This document shows, one piece after another, positions 1-8,431 of a stretch of 64,000 bases of DNA. Position 1 is the first letter of the stretch. Every line of letters begins with the position of its first letter. The notes under the pieces are model-generated. The model saw nothing but the letters and a program-made list of their open reading frames with translations. It was not told the origin of the DNA and did not search any database. The translations under genes were made by a program, and so were the position numbers. This stretch comes from Actinoplanes sp. N902-109 (GTDB lineage: Bacteria; Actinomycetota; Actinomycetes; Mycobacteriales; Micromonosporaceae): contig NC_021191.1 of NCBI RefSeq assembly GCF_000389965.1, forward strand, positions 5,705,501 through 5,769,500. Reading direction: 5' to 3'.

Positions 1-2
1 CC

Positions 3-3000
3 CGCCCCCGCCGGGGCCGCCGCAAGTCCGAGGCCGAGCAGCCGGCCGCCGGGCGGGCCCGCGTCACCCCGCCGCAGGACGACGACGCCTTCCCGCCCGG
101 GACCGACGGTCGTGCACCCGCAGCCGGCCCCCGCAGGCCCGGGACCGATGTCGGCAGGCCGGGGACCGACCCGCGCAAGCCCGGGGCTGACGGCCGCGCA
201 CCTGCACCCGACCCCCGCACGCCTGCGGCCGACTCCCGCACGCCCGGGACCGACCCGCGCACGCCGGGGGCCGATGCTTACAAGCCGGCCAAGGAGAAGC
301 GCCGCTTCTTCAAGCGCGACGACCGCGAACCGGCCGCCTTCCACGATGACCGGCGCGACGACCGCGAACCGGCCGCCTTCCACGATGGCCGGCGCGACGA
401 CCGCCAACCGGCTGCCTTCCCCCACGAACCGCACGACGAACGGCTTGACCAGCGACGCGGCGACCGGCACGACGCCGCTCCCGGCACGCGCCGGCCGCCC
501 GGGGCCTTCCACGACGACCGCCTGGACGACGGGCCGATCGCACCTCAGCAGCCGAGGCAGCCGGCCGCATCCCGCGACGAGCGCCGGGCACCGGCGACCG
601 GCTTCGATCGGCCGGGCCTGCCGGAGCACCAGGTCGAGCAGCGCCCCGGCCAGCGTCATCTCCCGCCCCCGGCCGCCCCGTTCCAGAACGCTCCGGGCGG
701 CTACGAGCAGGACGGCGGCGGGTTCGAGCGCGAGGACCACCGCTACGCCGAGCCCGCCGCTCAGGCGAACGCCCCGGGTAGCCGTACCGAAGAATGGCAG
801 GACGACCAAACCGCTTACCGGCCCCCGGCCGCGGCCTCGACCACGCAGCCGGGCGACCGCATCGACCCGGACGCCGGCCCGCGGGTCCTGAGCCGCACCA
901 CCCCGCCGGCCGCACCCCGCGTCATCAGCAAGGCAACCCCGCCGCCCGCGCCGCGCGTCATCAAGGCCGAACCACCGGCCAAGCCACGGGTGGTCAGCCC
1001 TCCGCCACCCCGCGTACCCGACGCCGTCCCTGCCGCCCACGACGCCCCGCCGCAGCGCCCGGCCCGGGTCGGCTACGTCACCTCGGACGGCCCGATCATC
1101 CCGCCCGGCCACGACCACGCCCAGCGCCCGGGCCGCGGCACCGCCCAGGTCCCGCAGCAGCCGGTCAGCCCCGCCGCCTCGGGCCGCGCCGTCGTGCCCG
1201 GCGTCACCCCGTCCTCCGGTACGGCGCCGGCTGCGCCTCCCGCCGCTGCGTCCTATTCGGCGACTGACACGCCGCCGTTCGCAGCCTCCGGAGCCGCTGG
1301 TCCTCGCGCAGCAATCCCCGGGGCGCCTTCCTTCGCGGCTCCGGACGCGCCTACGTCGGGTATGCCGTCCTTCCCGGGTCGCGATGCGGCATCCTTCGCA
1401 GCTCCGGGCGCAGGCTTCCCCGGTCCCAGGGCTGTTACCGCAGATCCCGGCGCATCTTTCGCGGACCCCGGCGCCACGGCCTTCACGAATCCTGGCGCCG
1501 CACCCTTCACGGACCCCGGCGCCGCAACCTTCACGGAACATGACGCCGCAGCCTTCCCGGACCCTGACGCTGCGGCCTTCCCGGATCGCGGCGTCGCGGC
1601 CTTCCCGGATCGTGGCGCGGAGGACTTCGGCGGCTCCGGCGCGGCGGCCTACCCCGCTTCCGGTACGACACGAAGCACCGCCGGCCAACCGCAAGCACCG
1701 ACTTCCCCGGCCGTCTACGCTCCCCCGGCCGCCCAGCCCCGGCAGGCACCGTCCGCCCCGCAAGCAGGCCCGGCCGCCCCACCGCTGCTCCCGGTCGCCG
1801 CACCCCCGCCGATGCCCCCGTCCGCACCGCCGCCCGTCCGGCGCCCCGCCGCCGGAGCCGCACCGCAGCACCCGCAGGCCCCCGCGGCCTTCACGCCGTG
1901 GCCCGACAACACCCAGCCACCCGCCGACTGGCAGCAGAACGACACCGCGGAACGCCCGATCACCGGCGGCCCCCGCACCGCCATGATTCTCTCCACCGGC
2001 GAGCCCACCCCGGTCCCGCCCTCGGACCACCGGCCCTCCCGTATCGCCCCGATCAGCGCCCTGCCCACCAGCGGCGCCACCCGCCCGGCCCTGCCCGCCG
2101 ACGCACCCCCGGTCAGCCCCGCCCACAGCGGCCCGGTTCCCGGCAACGACGTCGTAGGCGAGGGCCAAACAGTCCGGATCCCCCGTTCCGACGCCACCCA
2201 GCCGTTCCAGCCCGGCACAGCGTGGCCCACCGAAACCAGCCACCAGCCCGCAGCCGCCCTCCCGTCCGAAGAAGCGCGCAGGGCACAGGACACCCGCCAA
2301 GCCGAAGCCGCCCGCCAAGCCGAAGCAGCCCGCCAAGCCGACATGGCCCGGCGAGCCGAGGCAGCCCGCCAGGCGGAGGCCGCCCGCCAAGCCGAAGCCG
2401 CTCGCCAAGCCGAAGCTGCGCGCCAAGCCGCGGAAGCCCGCCAAGCCGAAGCCACGCGCCTAGCCGCGGAAGCGCGCCAAGCCGAGGCGGCCAGGCAAGC
2501 AGCCGCAGCTCAGGAGGCCGCCCACCGGGCCGAGCAGGCACGCCTGGCCGACCAAGCGCGCCAAGCCGAAGCCGCTCGCCAAGCACAAGAGGCAGCCCAC
2601 CAGGCCGAACTCGCACGCCAAGCAGAAGCAGCCCGGCAAGCACAAGAGGCAGCCCACCAGGCCGAAGCCGCCAGACAGGCCGAAGAGGCAGCCCGCCAAG
2701 CCGAGGCCGCCCGGCAAGCCGAGATGGCCCGGCAAGCCGAGGCAGCGCGCCAGCTGCAAGCCGCACGACAGGCCGCCGAGGCGGAAGAGGCAGCCCGCCG
2801 CGAAGCCGAAGCAGCGCGGCAGGCGGAGATCGCGCGCCAGGCAGAAACGGCGCGGCAGGCTGAGCATGCCAGGCAGACCGCAGCGGCCGGGCGCGAGGCG
2901 GAGCAGCTCCTTCGCCAGGCTCAAGCCGAGCGCGAGGCCACGGCGGCGCACCACGTACAGGCAGCGCACCACGCGGACGAGGCACACCGCGCGGACGAAG

Positions 3001-5171
3001 CACGCCGCGCCGAAGAGGCACGCCAGGCAGAAGCAGCACGCCAAGCTGAGGCGGCACGCCGCGCCGAAGCCGTACGACAGGCGCAGGCAGCACACCAGGC
3101 CGAAGCCGCCCACCAGGCCGAGATGGCCCGCCAAGCAGCAGACCGGGAAGCAGAAGCAGCCCGCCAAGCGGCAGCAGCACGAGAGGCAGAAGCAGCCCGC
3201 CAGGCAGCCGCAGCACAAGAAGCAGAAGCCGCCCGCCAAGCAGCCGCAGCACAAGAAGCAGAAGCCGCCCGCCAAGCAGCCGCAGCACGAGAGGCAGAAG
3301 CCGCCCGCCGAGCTGAGGCCGAAGCGGAAGCGGCCCGCCAAGCAGCGGCCCGGGAAGCGGAAGCGGCAAGCCAAGCCGAGGCAGCACGGCAGCGCGACCA
3401 CGAAGCACGGCTCGCCGAGGCGCGGCAGGCTGAAGAAGCGCGGCAGGCTGAGGCGGCTCGGCAGGCTGAGGCGAATCGGGAGATGCAGCGCAACGGGGCG
3501 TTGCCGTCGAGTGCGCTACCGGTTTCGGTTGCGCCGCAGGCCATGCGGCCGGGGCCGAATCCGGCTGCGGATGCGTTGCCGATCGGGCGGTTGATGACGT
3601 CGGGGCCGGACGCCCCTCGGCGGTACGAGGACTCCGACATCCCCAACGGCTGGTTCGGGACGCCCAAAGCGACGACGAACGACGAGCCCGCCGCGCAATC
3701 GGCACCAGCCGGAACTACCGCACAGCCGACAACGAGCGGAACAACCGCGCAGTCGGCATCGAGCGAGACCTTCGCACAGGCGACAACGGGCGGATCCGCC
3801 GCGCAGGCGGCCGGGGGCGCGATCGCCGCGCAAACGGCCGAGAGCGGATCCGTCGAGCAGCCGGCGAACAGCGGGACCGTCGAGAGCGCATCCGCCGGGC
3901 AACCGGCAAACGGCGGGCAACCGGCAAACGGCGGGACCGTCGAGAGCGCATCCGCCGGGCAGCTGGCAAATGGCGGGCAGTCGGCAAATGGCGGGGCCGT
4001 CGAGCAGCCGGCGGCCGGCGATGCGGGTTCCGGCGATCGAAGCGCGAGCGTTCCGGCCGAGGTCGAGCAGCGGCCTGCCGACCGCGATCAGACCGGCCAC
4101 GAAGCGATCGGCCACGGTCCGACCGGCCACGATGCGATCGGCCACGATCCGACCGGCCAGGATCAGATCGGCCAGGATGCGATCGGCCAGGACGAGAACG
4201 TCGCCGGGCAGGAGCCGGTCGGTAACGACGCGCTCGGGCCGGAGTCAGCAGGCCGCGACGAGCCGGGCGCAACCGACCCTGTGCCGGCGGCGAGCATCGA
4301 GGCTCCGCGGCAGGAGGTTCCGGCGGCAGCGTCGGCCGTCACCGCGGACGACGCGCTCACCGACCGGCGTGGCAACGTGCTCGACCTGGACATCACCGGG
4401 TTGATGAGTGGGCTCGTCGGGGCTGGTGGGCAGAAGCGGCCGATGCTGGTGCCGCGGGAGCCGAAGGTTCGGGCTGTGCGGGTGCCGGAGAAGGGTAAGC
4501 CGCTCGGGCCGGAGGATCTGGCGGCGATCCGGTGGCGGCTGGACGGGGCCACGCTGCGCGAGATCGGCGACGACCGGGAGGCGTTGCGCGAGCTCGGGGA
4601 GCGGCTGGACGGGCCGTTGGCCGACGAGCAGGACAACGTGGCGCGGGCCGGGTTGCTGAGTGTCCGGGCCGAGGTGTACCGGCTGTTGGACGAGCTGGGG
4701 ATGGCCGCGGCGGCCAGCCGGTTGGCGTTGGCTCATGCCGAGTCGGCCGGGGACGTGCAGGCGGTCGTGATCGCTCAGGCCGAGCTGGCGCATGTGCTGC
4801 GGTTGCGCGGCGACTATGCGGAGGCCGACCGGCTGTTCGAGCAGGCTGCCAGTTCCGGGGCGCCGGACGTGCTGCGGAGCGTCGTACACGAGAATGCCGG
4901 GCGCAGTGCGTTCGATCAGGGCCGGCACATGGAGGCGCTCGATCATTTCACCCGGGCGATCCGGTTGGGGCTGCCCGAGGACCAGGAGCTGGTCCAGCGG
5001 ATCGACGTGGCGCTCGAGGCGATCTACATCCACGTGCTGCGTGACGGGTGGGGGCCTTATCCGCGCCTGCGGCGGGAGATCCTGGGTCTGGTCAAGGCCG
5101 CGGATCCTGAGCAACCCGATCCGGGGCAACCCGATCCGGCGCAACCTGATCCGGGGCAGGCCACGGATTGA
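3..5171 (+). CDS. Giant low-complexity repeat protein with TPR-like C-terminus (5' partial)
   Basis: The frame is open from base 3 to the stop at 5171 with no in-frame ATG before 990, so the gene starts left of the window; 1,722 codons are visible. Visible order: Arg/Asp-rich 13-residue repeats (about residues 105-143), Pro/Ala-rich linker to about 750, a nearly unbroken array of A-R-Q-A-E-A-type units (about 756-1160) predicted as one long charged helix or coiled coil, a second linker with 20-residue and G-H-D-A-I-type repeats, then a folded helical domain (about 1440-1700) with TPR-like helix pairs, and a tail of D-P-G-Q-P repeats. No catalytic motif, signal peptide or membrane segment is seen in the visible part. 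A scaffold or cytoskeleton-like role (polar growth, envelope or sporangium) is only a guess from architecture. The last 80 bases overlap the convergent diguanylate cyclase gene. Confidence 0.8.
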   Translation, partial: RPRRGRRKSEAEQPAAGRARVTPPQDDDAFPPGTDGRAPAAGPRRPGTDVGRPGTDPRKPGADGRAPAPDPRTPAADSRTPGTDPRTPGADAYKPAKEKRRFFKRDDREPAAFHDDRRDDREPAAFHDGRRDDRQPAAFPHEPHDERLDQRRGDRHDAAPGTRRPPGAFHDDRLDDGPIAPQQPRQPAASRDERRAPATGFDRPGLPEHQVEQRPGQRHLPPPAAPFQNAPGGYEQDGGGFEREDHRYAEPAAQANAPGSRTEEWQDDQTAYRPPAAASTTQPGDRIDPDAGPRVLSRTTPPAAPRVISKATPPPAPRVIKAEPPAKPRVVSPPPPRVPDAVPAAHDAPPQRPARVGYVTSDGPIIPPGHDHAQRPGRGTAQVPQQPVSPAASGRAVVPGVTPSSGTAPAAPPAAASYSATDTPPFAASGAAGPRAAIPGAPSFAAPDAPTSGMPSFPGRDAASFAAPGAGFPGPRAVTADPGASFADPGATAFTNPGAAPFTDPGAATFTEHDAAAFPDPDAAAFPDRGVAAFPDRGAEDFGGSGAAAYPASGTTRSTAGQPQAPTSPAVYAPPAAQPRQAPSAPQAGPAAPPLLPVAAPPPMPPSAPPPVRRPAAGAAPQHPQAPAAFTPWPDNTQPPADWQQNDTAERPITGGPRTAMILSTGEPTPVPPSDHRPSRIAPISALPTSGATRPALPADAPPVSPAHSGPVPGNDVVGEGQTVRIPRSDATQPFQPGTAWPTETSHQPAAALPSEEARRAQDTRQAEAARQAEAARQADMARRAEAARQAEAARQAEAARQAEAARQAAEARQAEATRLAAEARQAEAARQAAAAQEAAHRAEQARLADQARQAEAARQAQEAAHQAELARQAEAARQAQEAAHQAEAARQAEEAARQAEAARQAEMARQAEAARQLQAARQAAEAEEAARREAEAARQAEIARQAETARQAEHARQTAAAGREAEQLLRQAQAEREATAAHHVQAAHHADEAHRADEARRAEEARQAEAARQAEAARRAEAVRQAQAAHQAEAAHQAEMARQAADREAEAARQAAAAREAEAARQAAAAQEAEAARQAAAAQEAEAARQAAAAREAEAARRAEAEAEAARQAAAREAEAASQAEAARQRDHEARLAEARQAEEARQAEAARQAEANREMQRNGALPSSALPVSVAPQAMRPGPNPAADALPIGRLMTSGPDAPRRYEDSDIPNGWFGTPKATTNDEPAAQSAPAGTTAQPTTSGTTAQSASSETFAQATTGGSAAQAAGGAIAAQTAESGSVEQPANSGTVESASAGQPANGGQPANGGTVESASAGQLANGGQSANGGAVEQPAAGDAGSGDRSASVPAEVEQRPADRDQTGHEAIGHGPTGHDAIGHDPTGQDQIGQDAIGQDENVAGQEPVGNDALGPESAGRDEPGATDPVPAASIEAPRQEVPAAASAVTADDALTDRRGNVLDLDITGLMSGLVGAGGQKRPMLVPREPKVRAVRVPEKGKPLGPEDLAAIRWRLDGATLREIGDDREALRELGERLDGPLADEQDNVARAGLLSVRAEVYRLLDELGMAAAASRLALAHAESAGDVQAVVIAQAELAHVLRLRGDYAEADRLFEQAASSGAPDVLRSVVHENAGRSAFDQGRHMEALDHFTRAIRLGLPEDQELVQRIDVALEAIYIHVLRDGWGPYPRLRREILGLVKAADPEQPDPGQPDPAQPDPGQATD
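316..432 (+). repeat. Three 39-bp direct repeats inside the giant gene
   Basis: Period 39 bp, in frame, giving R-D-D-R-E-P-A-A-F-H-D-x-R twice and a diverged third copy. It is part of the coding sequence of the giant protein and expands by whole codons. Confidence 0.7.
2266..3480 (+). repeat. Ala-Arg-Gln-Ala-Glu-Ala coding array
   Basis: About 1.2 kb of degenerate 18- to 21-base units built on GCC-CGC-CAA-GCC-GAA. It encodes roughly 400 residues of A-R-Q-A-E-A and variants (H-Q-A-E, R-A-A-A-A, E-A-R-R). The composition predicts a continuous charged alpha helix. The same DNA gives long spurious open frames on both strands, which should not be annotated. Confidence 0.8.
3873..3992 (+). repeat. 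60-bp tandem duplication
   Basis: Two copies with exact 60-bp spacing (starting 3873 and 3933) encode G-T-V-E-S-A-S-A-G-Q followed by two A-N-G-G-Q-type units. The first half is identical in both copies and the second half has diverged slightly, which suggests a fairly recent in-frame duplication within the giant gene. Confidence 0.7.
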
Positions 5172-6366
5172 GCCGTACGGGCGCCGTGGCAATCCGCCCC
5201 CGCCCGGATGCCTTGGCCCGGTAGAGCGCGGCGTCGGAGGCCTTGACGAGATCCTCGGCCGTGCCGGCGTCGCCGGGCAGTTCCGCGATGCCGATGCTCA
5301 GCGTGGGCGGCCCGCCGGGCAGGCCCGTATCGGCGGCGACGATCGCGGCCAGCGACTGCGCCACCTCGACGGCATGCGTGCCGCCGCGCAGAAGAGCGTC
5401 ACCGGCAGCCCCGGGAAGCGAGACGCCGGCCGGGGGAAGCGAGACGCCGACCGCGGAAGATGAGTCACCGGCCGGGAAAGCGGCAGGCGGACCGCCCACC
5501 GAAAACGTGGAAGGCAGCACGTCAGCCGGGAAAACAGAGGCCGAGAAAGCGGCAGGCGAGGCGGCGGGCGTGTCGCCGCGGAGCAGCAGGACGAATTCGT
5601 CGCCGCCGAGGCGGGCGGCGACGCCGGTGTCCCCGGCCACCGCGCGCAGGGCGTCGGCCACCAGGATCAGGGCGCGGTCGCCGGCTGCGTGACCGTACGT
5701 GTCGTTGATGGTCTTGAAGTGGTCGAGGTCGACGGTGAGCAGGGCGAGTCTGCCGTGGGTACGGGCGGCCCAGTCGCCGGCCCGGGTGAGCGCGCCGGCG
5801 AAGGAGCGGCGGTTGGCCAGCCCGGTCAGGGCGTCCGCGTTGGCCTGCCGTTCGAGGGTTTCGCGGAGGCGTTCGGCGCGGGTGCGCAGGCCGCCGACGA
5901 CCAGCGCGGTCATCGACATGGCCAGGATCATGGCGAACCAGTCGGCCATGCCCTTGGCCGCGCCGAGCACGGTGAGCACCGTGGCGGCGTGACCGCCGAA
6001 CACCATGGCCAGGATCAGGTAGACGGCCCGGCGGCCGAGGAAGTTCGCCGTGTAGAGGACGGGCCACAGGTAGAACAGCTGGGCGCCGGTGCTCGCATCC
6101 CGGGTGGCCAGGTTGAGGGTGGTGACCAGGGCAGTGGTGAGCACCGGGATCACGTACCAGAAGAAGCGGGGCCAGGCCGCCGGCCGGATCCAGCAGATCA
6201 GGCCGGTCACCGCCATGGCGAGGGCGACGGCGACCACCGCGGTGATCCCGGCTGCCCCGATGCCGGGGGTGAGCACGCCGGTCACGGCGACGTAGGGCGC
6301 CCCGGCCAGGGTGAGGTACGCAACAGCGCGGGCGGCCCCGTGCACGTCACGCAGCTCAGGGAACAC
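5092..6366 (-). CDS. Membrane-anchored diguanylate cyclase (GGDEF) with an inserted loop
   Basis: Makes c-di-GMP from two GTP. The N-terminal ~175 residues hold about six hydrophobic segments. A short linker (about 176-190) leads into the GGDEF domain with D-A-L-T-G-L-A-N-R-R, the D-x-D-x-F-K metal/nucleotide motif and an intact R-L-G-G-D-E-F. No RxxD inhibitory site is present at the expected place before GGDEF. Between the active-site strand and the T-L-S-I-G-I-A strand lie about 55 extra Ala/Pro/Ser/Gly-rich residues not expected in the family. The C-terminus ends in Pro/Val/Asp repeats and overlaps the end of the giant gene by 80 bases. The start at 6366 gives a plausible N-terminal membrane region. 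Function as a cyclase is well supported; activity with the insertion is not known. Confidence 0.88.
   Translation of the reverse strand: MFPELRDVHGAARAVAYLTLAGAPYVAVTGVLTPGIGAAGITAVVAVALAMAVTGLICWIRPAAWPRFFWYVIPVLTTALVTTLNLATRDASTGAQLFYLWPVLYTANFLGRRAVYLILAMVFGGHAATVLTVLGAAKGMADWFAMILAMSMTALVVGGLRTRAERLRETLERQANADALTGLANRRSFAGALTRAGDWAARTHGRLALLTVDLDHFKTINDTYGHAAGDRALILVADALRAVAGDTGVAARLGGDEFVLLLRGDTPAASPAAFSASVFPADVLPSTFSVGGPPAAFPAGDSSSAVGVSLPPAGVSLPGAAGDALLRGGTHAVEVAQSLAAIVAADTGLPGGPPTLSIGIAELPGDAGTAEDLVKASDAALYRAKASGRGRIATAPVRLNPWPAPDQVAPDRVAPDRVAQDPRP
5106..5161. repeat. 15-bp repeats read by two convergent genes
   Basis: Three to four copies of a 15-bp unit (GATCCGGGGCAACCC and variants) lie in the overlap of two convergent genes. 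On the plus strand they encode D-P-G-Q-P units; on the minus strand they encode D-R-V-A-P units. Both proteins therefore end in pentapeptide repeats from the same DNA. Confidence 0.7.
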
Positions 6367-6472
6367 ACCGGTAGATCGGCGGCCCGGCAGCTGATGTGAG
6401 GGTTACCCCGGTCGCGCCGGGATAGCCACGCAGCGGGACACGGGGGGAGAGCAGCGCCGGAGAACCGGCGGG

Positions 6473-7330
6473 TTACCGGCGGCGCACCAGGGTGGCGCCC
6501 AGGCTGGCCGCGCTCACCAGCACCAGCGCGACCAGTTCGCGAAGCCCGAGGCGCTGGCCGAGCACGAGCAGACCGGCGATCGCAGCCGCCCCGGGTTCCA
6601 GGCTCATCAGGATCCCGAAGACCCGGGTCGACAGGTGGCGCAGGGCGTTGATCTCCAACCCGTACGGGATGATCGAGGAGAGCAGCGCGACCGCCGCGAC
6701 GCCGGGCAGCAGGATCGGGTGATGCAACGCGGCGGCAGCACCGCCGGCGCCGAACGGCAGCACCAGCACCGCACCCACCGCGAGCGCCACCGCCAGCCCG
6801 CCGGTGCCGGGCACCAGGGTGCCGAGGTGGGCGCTGGCCAGGATGTAGCCCGCCCAGCACAGGCCCGCGGCGAAGGCGAGCAGCAGCCCGCCCACCGGAG
6901 CGGTGAACCCGGAGCCCAGGCCGAGCAGCGCCACTCCCCCGGCGGCGAGCAGCGCCCACAGCAGGTCGGCCAGCCGCCGGGTCTGCACCAGCGTGAGCAG
7001 CAGCGGGCCGAGGAACTCGACGGTGACCCCGACGCCCAGCGGCACGGTGCGCAGCGCCAGGTAGAACAGCAGGTTCATGCTGCCCATGGTCACGCCGAGC
7101 AGGATCGCCGCCCGCCAGGCCCGGCTGCTCCAGGTACGGACGGCGGGGCGGAACACGAGCGTCATGACGACGGCGGCCAGGGCGAGCCGCCACAGGGTCA
7201 CCCCGGCCGCGCCGAGGCCGTCGAACAAGTGCCGGGCGACAGCGCTGCCGACCTGCACGGATGAGATCGAGCCGAGCACCATCAGGGGGGCCGGGACACC
7301 GCGGCCGGGCGGCTGGGCGGGGGCGGTCAT
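6473..7330 (-). CDS. EamA family transporter (DMT superfamily)
   Basis: Predicted 285-residue inner-membrane exporter of the drug/metabolite family with about ten hydrophobic helices in two EamA repeats. Landmarks are S-S-V-Q-V-G-S-A-V-A near the N-terminus, P-L-G-V-G-V-T-V-E-F-L-G-P in the first repeat and S-S-I-I-P-Y-G-L-E plus S-L-E-P-G-A-A in the second. I start it at the ATG complementary to 7328-7330, which overlaps the stop of the upstream permease remnant as ATGA. A longer frame reaching 8074 only reads through that remnant and is not a real N-terminus. The family (RhtA/YddG-like) exports amino acids or metabolites; the substrate cannot be told from sequence. Confidence 0.85.
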   Translation of the reverse strand: MTAPAQPPGRGVPAPLMVLGSISSVQVGSAVARHLFDGLGAAGVTLWRLALAAVVMTLVFRPAVRTWSSRAWRAAILLGVTMGSMNLLFYLALRTVPLGVGVTVEFLGPLLLTLVQTRRLADLLWALLAAGGVALLGLGSGFTAPVGGLLLAFAAGLCWAGYILASAHLGTLVPGTGGLAVALAVGAVLVLPFGAGGAAAALHHPILLPGVAAVALLSSIIPYGLEINALRHLSTRVFGILMSLEPGAAAIAGLLVLGQRLGLRELVALVLVSAASLGATLVRRR

Positions 7331-8025
7331 TCGGTGCGGAGCGCCACGACGGGGTGCAGCCGGTCGGCGCGTTGAGCGGGAATCACAACGAAGATCATCC
7401 CCACCGCGGCCGGGACGCCGAACGCCAGGGTCAGCGACCACCAGGTCACGGCGGCCGGAACCGGGGACAGCCGGTCGACGAGCAGGGCGGCGCCGACACC
7501 GAGGGCCATCCCGAGGACGCCCCCGAGCGTGGTCAGCAGCGTCGCTTCGAGCAGGAACTGGACGCCGATGTCGCGGGGCGGGCGCCGACGGCGTTGTCGC
7601 GGGGGGGCGGGCGCCGACGGCGTTGTCGCGGTCGACGCCGAGGCTCTGGCCGAGCGGTTCGACGGTGCCGACGACGCGGAACCGCACCCCGCCGATGGTG
7701 ATCTGCCGGCCGATCGGGACCCGGTCGCCGAACAGCCGCGCGGCGGCGTTCCGGGAGGCGTTGCCGGCCGCGCGGCCACCCCGGCGCCGAGCACCGCGAC
7801 CCGGCGGGCGGTGCTGCCGTCGGAGCGGGTCAGGTAGCCGCCGCGGTCGAGCCGGCGGACGAAGACGGCGGGCGTGGTCTCCAGGACGCCCTGCATGCTG
7901 ACAAAGGCCTGGCGGCGGCCCGCGCGGGCGGTCTCGCCGGAGGCGATGGTGACTGCGACCCGGCTGCGATCGCCGACCACCCGGCTGATGCCGGACGCGC
8001 CGGAGATCTTTCGCCCGAACGGTCC
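7327..8025 (-). pseudogene. Decayed FtsX/MacB-type ABC permease remnant
   Basis: Three pieces of one permease are readable in two frames. They are R-K-I-S-G-A-S-G-I-S-R through A-V-L-G-A-G-V-A, then a shifted A-A-A-R-L-F-G-D-R-V-P-I-G-R-Q-I-T to D-R-D-N-A-V, then back to a C-terminal FtsX membrane part ending in L-H-P-V-V-A-L-R-T-E. An in-frame TAG at 8026-8028 blocks the 5' side, where the first transmembrane part and any ATPase partner are missing. A 28-bp direct repeat (7575-7602, 7604-7631) lies at the second frame break. The remnant ends in a 4-base overlap with the EamA gene, so it was once the first cistron of that unit. Sequencing error could account for one shift but not for the truncation. 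Confidence 0.7.
7575..7631. repeat. 28-bp tandem duplication in the permease remnant
   Basis: Bases 7575-7602 are repeated at 7604-7631 with one base between them. The 29-bp offset is not a multiple of three, so the duplication itself shifts the frame. Confidence 0.75.
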
Positions 8026-8193
8026 CTAAAGTGATCGGTTTCGGACTTAGCGCCTGATACACCGGGGCTGTCAAATGTCCGCGCGGGTACTGGCGTGTCC
8101 GCGACGGCGCGGCTGACGATGGGTGCCCAGGCTGAACCGCAGACCCCAGCGCGTCCGTACTGCCACCCGGTGCCCACCCGCGAGGAAGGCGAC

Positions 8194-8385
8194 ATGCCGA
8201 TGCACGCCGACGAACTGACTGTCGTGCACCACGACGACACGAAGAGCCACTTCACCGACGTCACGTACACGTTGAGCCGGGAGGGCCTGCGGGTGGTGAC
8301 CGCCGCCGGCGACGAGACCGCGTTCGCCGGTCACGACGTGCTGACCGTGCACGCCCACCGGCGCCACGACGGCCTGGCGGCATAG
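8194..8385 (+). CDS. Small acidic/His-rich hypothetical protein (63 aa)
   Basis: I choose the ATG at 8194 because GAGGAAGG lies 7-8 bases upstream, an excellent ribosome site; the frame is open further back to 8095 but without a good start. The product begins M-P-M-H-A-D-E-L-T-V-V-H-H-D-D and contains H-F-T-D-V-T-Y and H-A-H-R-R-H. It has no signal peptide or membrane segment, and I do not recognise a family. It stands alone, convergent with the L,D-transpeptidase gene, with a hairpin between them. Being real rests on the ribosome site and the position between genes. Confidence 0.55.
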   Translation: MPMHADELTVVHHDDTKSHFTDVTYTLSREGLRVVTAAGDETAFAGHDVLTVHAHRRHDGLAA

Positions 8386-8388
8386 CGG

Positions 8389-8414
8389 TGGGCGGCCCGC
8401 GAACGGACCGCCCA
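8389..8414. terminator. Hairpin between convergent genes
   Basis: TGGGCGG and CCGCCCA form a 7-bp stem around a 12-base loop just after the small ORF stop and before the L,D-transpeptidase stop. There is no T tract, so a bidirectional terminator is plausible but weak. Confidence 0.4.
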
Positions 8415-8431
8415 TGCCCCGTACGAATCGG

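Noticed and set aside
2113..3705. Long minus- and plus-strand frames over the A-R-Q-A-E-A array
   Set aside because: They are shadows of the repeat; the minus-strand reading is Leu/Pro/Arg repeats without start signals.
6473..8074. Single 533-residue gene covering EamA and the region upstream
   Set aside because: The first ~245 codons mix permease remnant and out-of-frame sequence; the real transporter begins at the ATG overlapping the remnant's stop.
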